Assembly: GCA_004296865.1 (NCBI GenBank)
Contig: SCVQ01000024.1
Span: 1 to 11,509 of the forward strand
Origin: Nitrospirota bacterium
GTDB taxonomy: Bacteria > Nitrospirota > Nitrospiria > Nitrospirales > Nitrospiraceae
Direction: 5' to 3'
Length of the DNA: 11,509 nucleotides
A model generated the notes under the pieces. That model worked only from the letters and a program-made list of their open reading frames with translations. It ran no database searches and was not told where the DNA came from. Position 1 is the stretch's first letter, and each line of letters begins with the position of its first letter. A program made the position numbers and the translations under genes. This document shows, piece after piece, positions 6,468 through 11,509 of the stretch.

Positions 6468-7612
6468 GCCGATGGCTGAACTTCGTGCTGGGCGTCCTTG
6501 TGATCGGGCTGTGTGTTGCCTGCAGCCGTCCCGAAGAACCCCCTGCGTCCAATGCCGCGACGCCGCAAGCCAAGACGGCTCCGAAGGTGCCGGCCGACAA
6601 ACAGAGTCGAGTCGAAACCGCCGTCGTGTCGTCGAGTTCCGAGAATCCCGTCATTACGCTGGCCGGCAAGGTGGCCTATGGCGAGGATCGATATTCGCGG
6701 ATTTCCTCGCCCTTGCAGGGGCGGGTGGTGGAGGTCAGGGCCAAGCTCGGAGACCGCGTCAAGGCCGGGGATGTGTTGATGGTGATCGACAGTCCCGACA
6801 TCACGTCGGCCTATTCCGAATTCGTGAAGGAGGCCTCGGACCTCGAGTTTGCCACCCGTGCCTATGAGTTGGCCAAGGACCTCTTTGAGACCAAGGCGCT
6901 GCCGTTGAAGGATCTCAAGCTGGCGGAAAACGACCTCGTCAAGGCGCGAGCGGAATTCCGCCGGGCCAAGGAACGGCTCCTCTCGCTCAAAGTGCCGGCC
7001 GGCGAGTTGAACAAGCCCCTGGCCGAGCAGCGGATTACCTCACGATTCGAAATGAAGAGTTCGTTGATGGGCACGGTGGTGGAGCGAACCGTCACGCCCG
7101 GGCAGTCGGTGGGCGGCGATCCGTCTCAGGTCCTCTTCACCGTGGCCGATCTGGATAAGTTGCAGGTGATTGCCGATGTCTACGAACGGGACCTTGACCT
7201 CGTCAAGGTCGGGCAAGTGGCCAAGGTCACGGTGGAAGCCTATCCGGGAGTCGGCTTTCCGGCCGCCATTGCGGCCATCGGCGACGTGGTGGATCCCAAC
7301 ACCAGGACGATCAAGGTCAGGGCCTGGGTGACGAACGAGGCGCACAAGCTCAAACCGGAAATGTTCGCCAGGATCCACATTCAAGTCGGCGAGTCGAATT
7401 CCTTTCTGACCATCCCCAAAGAGGCGGTGCTGGAGATCGATGGAAAGCAGTTCGTCTACGTCGTCGAGGCCGAGGGACGCTATGTGAAGCGGGAGGTCAA
7501 GACGGCGACGGCCTCCGCGGATCAGTTGCGCGTGGTGGAAGGGTTGACTCCTGGAGAGCGGATCGTGACCAAGGGCGCCGTGCTCATCAAAGGGCAAGAA
7601 AGCAAGGGATGA
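6464..7612 (+). CDS. RND efflux periplasmic adaptor (membrane fusion) lipoprotein, CzcB-like
   Basis: Links the inner-membrane pump to the outer-membrane channel. The 382-residue product has a hydrophobic signal ending in a Cys at residue 20 (CVAC, with Cys instead of the usual Leu/Val at -3), so it is probably a lipoprotein, followed by a Pro/Ala/Lys-rich linker. A lipoyl-like half-domain is at about 82-112 (SPLQGRVVEV, then GDRVKAGD). A helical hairpin rich in Ala, Glu, Lys and Leu spans about 113-185. The second lipoyl half and beta-barrel follow, with RTIKVRAWV (281-289) and LKPEMFARI (296-304), both typical of the CzcB/CusB group. No His-rich or Met-rich metal-binding stretch is present. 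It overlaps the channel gene by 4 bp and lies 64 bp before the permease gene. Confidence 0.9.
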   Translation: MSRWLNFVLGVLVIGLCVACSRPEEPPASNAATPQAKTAPKVPADKQSRVETAVVSSSSENPVITLAGKVAYGEDRYSRISSPLQGRVVEVRAKLGDRVKAGDVLMVIDSPDITSAYSEFVKEASDLEFATRAYELAKDLFETKALPLKDLKLAENDLVKARAEFRRAKERLLSLKVPAGELNKPLAEQRITSRFEMKSSLMGTVVERTVTPGQSVGGDPSQVLFTVADLDKLQVIADVYERDLDLVKVGQVAKVTVEAYPGVGFPAAIAAIGDVVDPNTRTIKVRAWVTNEAHKLKPEMFARIHIQVGESNSFLTIPKEAVLEIDGKQFVYVVEAEGRYVKREVKTATASADQLRVVEGLTPGERIVTKGAVLIKGQESKG

Positions 7613-7676
7613 CGCACCTCCTCGTCGTCTTCATTCCCAGGCCAGTGCCGGTCGGCTTCACGCATCATTCAAAGCG

Positions 7677-10600
7677 ATGATCCCACGAATCGTTGAGTTT
7701 GCGCTCGAACAACGGGTCTTTGTCTGCGCGCTCGGCGTGATGCTGCTGTTCGGCGGCCTCTACGCTTTTCACACCCTCGACGTGGTTGCCTATCCCGATC
7801 CGTCTCCTCCCATGGTGGAGGTGATCACCCAGTACCCCGGGTGGTCGGCCGAAGAAATCGAACGGCAGATTTCCGTTCCCATCGAGGTGGGACTCACGGG
7901 GATGCCCGGCCTCACCGACATCCGATCCCTGTCCATTTTCGGGCTCAGCGACATCAAGTTCTACTTCGACTTCAGCACGAAGTACTTTTTCGACCGTCAG
8001 GAAGTGCTCAACCGCCTGACGATGGTCGACCTTCCCGACAACGTCCAGCCGACCCTCTCGCCCTGGTGGGCCATCGCCGAGATCTACCGGTACGAACTGA
8101 CCGGGGAGAACACCTCGCTGACCGAACTGAAGACGCTGCAGGACTGGAAGCTCCAGCGGGAGTTCAAGCGAGTGCCGGGCGTGATCGACGTCACGGCCTT
8201 CGGCGGGACGACGAAGGAATACCACGTGGACATCAACCCCGGCGCCTTGATCAGCTACGGGGTCAGTTTGTCTCAGGTGACCGCCGCGCTGGCGAACAGC
8301 AACGCCAACGTGGGGGGGAACTACCTGACGGTCGGCGGGCAAAGCTACAATATCCGCGGCCTGGGCCTGATCGACAGCTTGGACGATATCCAGAACATCA
8401 TGGTGGACGAGAAGGACGGGACCCCGATCTTCATCAGAAACCTGGGCAAAGTTAGTGTGGGGAGTCGGGTGCGCCTCGGCAAGGTCGGGATCGACGACCG
8501 GGACGATGTCGTGGAAGGGGTGGTGCTCCTGCAGCGGGGGGCGAAGGCCTTCCCCGTCCTGGAGAAGGTCAAGAAAAAGGTCGAGGATCTCAACGCCTGG
8601 AAGCTTCCGAAGGGGGTCCAGATCAAGACCTTCTACGACCGGAGCGTCCTCATCCACACCACGATCGAAACGGTGATGGACATCCTGCTCAGCGGGGTCA
8701 TCCTGGTCTTCGTGATCCTCTACGTCTTTTTGGGACACTTCCGGTCGGCCGTGATCGTGGCGCTCACGGTGCCGTTGGCCTTGCTGTTCACGTTCAGCAT
8801 GATGGTGTTGGTCGGGGAGTCGGCCAACCTGATCTCGCTCGGGGCGATCGACTTCGGCATCGTCGTGGACTCGACGCTGATCATGGTCGAGAGCATCTTC
8901 GCCCACCTCTCCCACCGGCCCAGCCCGACGCTGACCGTGCCGATGCACATCATGCGGGCCGCGCGTGAAGTCGGCCGTCCGATCTTCTTCGCGACGACCA
9001 TCATCGTCGTGGCCTTCATTCCCCTCTTCACGATGACCGGGGTGCCGGGCAAGATTTTCGCGCCGATGTCGCTGACCTACGGGTTCGCCCTCAGCGGAGC
9101 GCTGTTGATGGCCTTCACCCTCGCGCCGTCCCTCTGCTCGTTGCTGCTCACCGGGCCGATGCGCGAAGAAGAAATGCCGGTCGTGCGGGGCATCCGACGG
9201 GCCTACATGCGGGCGTTGGATTGGGCGTTGGCGCACGAGATGATCGTGGTCGGCGTCGCGGTGGGGCTTTTCGTCCTGGCCCTGGTGGCGGTGCCGTTTT
9301 TGGGCGGGGAGTTCATGCCGGCGCTGGAAGAAGGGAACCTCTGGGTCCGCGCGACCATGCCGGTGGATATTTCCTTCGAACAGGCCGACCGCCTCACCGG
9401 TGAGGTTCGGGGGATCTTCCGGCAATTCCCCGAAGTCACCAACATCGTGTCCCAGCTCGGGCGACCGGATGACGGCACCGATCCGACCAGTTTCTTCAAC
9501 GCGGAGTTCCTCGTGAACCTCAAGCCCCGCAAGGAGTGGAGAAAAGAGGTGGGTACGAAGGAGGATCTGATCGCGGAGATCGAGACGGTGCTGGCCAAGA
9601 TCCCCGGCGTGACCTTCAACTTTTCCCAGGTGATCCAGGACAACGTGCAGGAGGCCATGTCCGGCGTCAAGGGGGAGAATTCGATCAAGCTCTTCGGCAC
9701 CGATTTGAAGATCCTGGAAGCCAAGGCCCAGGAGATCGAGAAAGTCATGCGGCAGGTCCCGGGTGTGAAGGACCTCGGAATTTTTCACCTCATGGGACAG
9801 CCCAACCTCTTGATCAAGGTGGACCGGGAAGCCTGCGCGAGATACGGGCTCCTGGTCTCGGACGTGAACACGGTGATCCAAGCCGCGATCGGCGGCCAGG
9901 CGGTGACACGGGTCTTTGAGGGCGAGCGGTGGTTCGATCTCGTCGTGCGTTTCCTGCCGGAGTTTCGCCAGGACGTGGAGGCGATCGGCAACATCCAGGT
10001 CAGCACGCCGGACGGGGCACGGATCCCGCTCAAGCAACTGGCGTCGATTTCGCTCCAAACCGGCGCGTTCATTATTTACCGGGAGAACAACGAGCGGTAC
10101 ATTCCGATCAAATTCAGCGTGCGGGGACGCGATTTGGAGGGCACGGTCAAAGAAGCGGAAGCGCTGATCCACAAGCAAGTCACGCTGCCGGACCGGTATC
10201 GGATCGAATGGCACGGAGAGTACGATCAGTTGCAGGACGAGAAAAAACGCCTGGCGACCATCGTGCCGGTGAGCCTGGTGTTCATCTTGTTCCTGGTCTT
10301 CCTGGCCGTGAACTCCTTCCGTGATGCGGTGCTGGTGTTGCTGGCCGTCCCCTTTGCCTTGGTCGGGGGCATTTTCTCATTGCTGGTCACGGGTACGGAG
10401 TTCAGCATTTCGGCGGCCGTGGGCTTCATTTCGCTGTTCGGGGTGGCGATCCAGGGCGGCCTGATCCTGGTCGTCAGGATTCGCGACCTCATGGAGGAAG
10501 GGTACGATCTGCGGACCGCTATCTTGACGAGCGCCGATGTGCGTATGAGGCCGGTGCTGATGACGACCCTGGCGGCGGCCATCGGTCTCTTGCCGGCCGC

Positions 10601-10781
10601 CGTGGCCACGGGGATCGGGGCGCAGTCGCAACAGCCGCTCGCCCGTGTTGTGGTCGGGGGCATGCTCACCTCGGCCGTCCTGATTCTGATGGTGCTCCCG
10701 GTGCTCTATCAATTGCTGCACCGTGGGCGGAACGGGGAGGCGAAAGAGGCAGCGGAGTCGGATGCGACGCCCTTGTCATAG
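7677..10781 (+). CDS. RND efflux permease, heavy-metal (HME/CzcA-like) family
   Basis: Inner-membrane proton-driven pump of the tripartite system, 1034 residues, close to CzcA/CusA length. It has the RND layout: a membrane helix at about 12-30, a large periplasmic loop, helices 2-6 from about residue 333, a second periplasmic loop, and a final helix cluster from about residue 862. The fourth helix carries Asp392, Asp398 and Glu405 (AIDFGIVVD, then MVES). This Asp-x5-Asp-x6-Glu pattern is that of the HME proton relay (Asp402, Asp408, Glu415 in CzcA of Cupriavidus). Residues matching the CusA Met573/Met623/Met672 copper site do not appear to be Met; around Met623 the sequence reads VQEAMSGVK. 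Co, Zn, Ni, Cd or a non-metal substrate remains possible. The ATG at 7677 fits the family N-terminus, though no strong Shine-Dalgarno precedes it. Confidence 0.92.
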   Translation: MIPRIVEFALEQRVFVCALGVMLLFGGLYAFHTLDVVAYPDPSPPMVEVITQYPGWSAEEIERQISVPIEVGLTGMPGLTDIRSLSIFGLSDIKFYFDFSTKYFFDRQEVLNRLTMVDLPDNVQPTLSPWWAIAEIYRYELTGENTSLTELKTLQDWKLQREFKRVPGVIDVTAFGGTTKEYHVDINPGALISYGVSLSQVTAALANSNANVGGNYLTVGGQSYNIRGLGLIDSLDDIQNIMVDEKDGTPIFIRNLGKVSVGSRVRLGKVGIDDRDDVVEGVVLLQRGAKAFPVLEKVKKKVEDLNAWKLPKGVQIKTFYDRSVLIHTTIETVMDILLSGVILVFVILYVFLGHFRSAVIVALTVPLALLFTFSMMVLVGESANLISLGAIDFGIVVDSTLIMVESIFAHLSHRPSPTLTVPMHIMRAAREVGRPIFFATTIIVVAFIPLFTMTGVPGKIFAPMSLTYGFALSGALLMAFTLAPSLCSLLLTGPMREEEMPVVRGIRRAYMRALDWALAHEMIVVGVAVGLFVLALVAVPFLGGEFMPALEEGNLWVRATMPVDISFEQADRLTGEVRGIFRQFPEVTNIVSQLGRPDDGTDPTSFFNAEFLVNLKPRKEWRKEVGTKEDLIAEIETVLAKIPGVTFNFSQVIQDNVQEAMSGVKGENSIKLFGTDLKILEAKAQEIEKVMRQVPGVKDLGIFHLMGQPNLLIKVDREACARYGLLVSDVNTVIQAAIGGQAVTRVFEGERWFDLVVRFLPEFRQDVEAIGNIQVSTPDGARIPLKQLASISLQTGAFIIYRENNERYIPIKFSVRGRDLEGTVKEAEALIHKQVTLPDRYRIEWHGEYDQLQDEKKRLATIVPVSLVFILFLVFLAVNSFRDAVLVLLAVPFALVGGIFSLLVTGTEFSISAAVGFISLFGVAIQGGLILVVRIRDLMEEGYDLRTAILTSADVRMRPVLMTTLAAAIGLLPAAVATGIGAQSQQPLARVVVGGMLTSAVLILMVLPVLYQLLHRGRNGEAKEAAESDATPLS

Positions 10782-10837
10782 AGGACAAAGGGACGGTCGT
10801 ATTGTGAGGGGCGTGAGCGTTGGCGGCGGTCGTCGGT

Positions 10838-10868
10838 TTGACTGGTAAGGTTGGTGCAAGCTGATACA
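10838..10868 (+). promoter_or_regulatory. Weak candidate promoter for the D15-like gene
   Basis: TTGACT (10838-10843) matches five of six bases of the -35 consensus. The best -10 is GATACA (10863-10868), three of six matches at a long 19-bp spacing. It would place the transcript start about 50 bases before the TTG at 10927. Read-through from the pump operon is an equally good explanation. Confidence 0.2.
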
Positions 10869-10926
10869 GGTAAACCTGCGTGATTTCGTTTTCAGCGCCT
10901 TCCCGGTTCCTTCATCCCGGGCCAGG

Positions 10927-11509
10927 TTGACGGTCAGACTGCTCGGTCTTCTTGTCGTTTTCGTCGCGGTCCTTCCTCCCCACCTTGCAGCGAGCCCGGT
11001 TGTGAAGAGCAATCAGGATGGAGTCGTGTTAGCCGGGTCTTTCGAACAAGGCGGAAGCAAACCTGCCCAAGATGGAAAAGAATCTCGAGGCGCCTCGGAA
11101 GGGACAGCGAATGACCCGCCGAAGGAGCACCCTGAATTCAAGCCCATGACCGAGAAAGGCGGGACCACCACCTTTCCGCTCCCGGCCTTCGGGTACAACC
11201 GAAATGAAAAGTACTGGATCGGCGCGCTGGCCGTCACCTTGAAGGGCAACGAGCAAGGAGAGGTCGAGGACATTTTTGCCCCGCAAGTGCTCTACAACCC
11301 TCTCGTCGGCGCCCAGGCGACGCTCAACTACTACGGATACCGGTCGAACAATGTCCAGTATCGCGCCGTGGCCTCCTATTCTGAAAAGGTCGCCAAGTAT
11401 TTTGACTTCGCCTATAAGAACATGGGGGCCGGGGGGGGGCGGTATATCTTTGCCGTGCAAGGCACCTGGTTTAAGAATCCCTTCGCCCGGTTCTTCGGCT
11501 TCGGGAACA
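10927..11509 (+). CDS. D15/BamA-TamA-like outer-membrane beta-barrel protein, N-terminal part
   Basis: The frame is open from 10849 to the right edge; 194 codons lie after the chosen start. No ATG occurs before 11146 (MTEKGG), which would lose the signal peptide. The TTG at 10927 gives a good one: MTVRLLGLLVVFVAV, then a likely cut near LAAS (20-23). No good Shine-Dalgarno is seen. A polar, Gly/Lys/Glu-rich linker follows (about 24-80). From residue 83 (FPLPAFGYNRNEKYW) alternating aromatic and polar residues indicate beta-strands. The segments NPLVGAQATLNYYGY and NPFARFFGFGN resemble D15/BamA-type surface-antigen barrels, in which an RFYGIGN-like motif recurs. POTRA domains are not seen in the visible part, so it is not BamA itself. 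The role is unknown; it may act with the upstream pump or independently. Confidence 0.6.
   Translation, partial: MTVRLLGLLVVFVAVLPPHLAASPVVKSNQDGVVLAGSFEQGGSKPAQDGKESRGASEGTANDPPKEHPEFKPMTEKGGTTTFPLPAFGYNRNEKYWIGALAVTLKGNEQGEVEDIFAPQVLYNPLVGAQATLNYYGYRSNNVQYRAVASYSEKVAKYFDFAYKNMGAGGGRYIFAVQGTWFKNPFARFFGFGN

Noticed and set aside
7665..10214. Very long open frame (849 codons) on the minus strand opposite the RND permease
   Set aside because: Its product is dominated by His, Asp, Arg, Gly and Gln with no recognisable domain. This is the usual shadow of a GC-rich gene in the complementary codon phase. The plus-strand permease is certain.
10771..10792. Hairpin at the permease stop codon as a terminator
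   Set aside because: CCTTGTC can pair with GACAAAGG only with a bulged A, the stem is AT-rich and short, and no T run follows. It is not a convincing intrinsic terminator.
1..11509. tRNA, rRNA, CRISPR arrays, transposases or phage genes
   Set aside because: No repeated spacers, cloverleaf-like sequence, rRNA blocks or transposase/integrase motifs were seen. Gaps between genes are all below about 150 bp.

Overview
The window is GC-rich, Gram-negative-type bacterial DNA. Lipoprotein signals, a TolC-type outer-membrane channel, a tripartite RND pump and a D15/BamA-like barrel all imply an outer membrane. The codon bias, gene types and residue patterns are compatible with Nitrospira or relatives. 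That taxonomic placement is an impression from the sequence and has not been tested by a search.

Layout. (1) Positions 1-605, minus strand: the N-terminal half of glgC (ADP-glucose pyrophosphorylase), cut by the window edge. (2) Positions 606-752: a divergent intergenic region with a good sigma70-like promoter pointing right. (3) Positions 753-4976, plus strand: a tight operon made of a small basic coiled-coil protein of unknown function followed by a complete polyamine-type ABC importer in the order potA-potB-potC-potD. The potA/potB and potB/potC junctions overlap by 4 bp. (4) Positions 4977-5090: an AT-rich intergenic segment with a second sigma70-like promoter and two kinds of inverted repeat. 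(5) Positions 5091-10781: a three-gene heavy-metal-type RND efflux operon (outer-membrane factor, lipoprotein adaptor, inner-membrane CzcA-like permease). (6) Positions 10927-11509: the start of a D15/BamA-like outer-membrane barrel, cut by the right edge.

How the genes work together. PotD would capture a polyamine in the periplasm. PotB and PotC would form the membrane channel, and PotA would power uptake with ATP. The RND permease keeps the Asp-Asp-Glu proton-relay pattern of the heavy-metal (HME) branch. It should exchange protons for a cation or other substrate and pass it through the periplasmic adaptor to the TolC-like duct. The methionines that CusA uses for Cu(I)/Ag(I) are not seen, so a divalent-cation substrate is the more likely reading, but the metal cannot be named.

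Most of the window is recognisable household and transport machinery; I see no clearly new system. The points most worth a second look are altered residues in the PotD ligand pocket, the unknown coiled-coil protein heading the pot operon, the inverted repeats bracketing the RND-operon promoter, and the D15-like barrel directly downstream of the pump.
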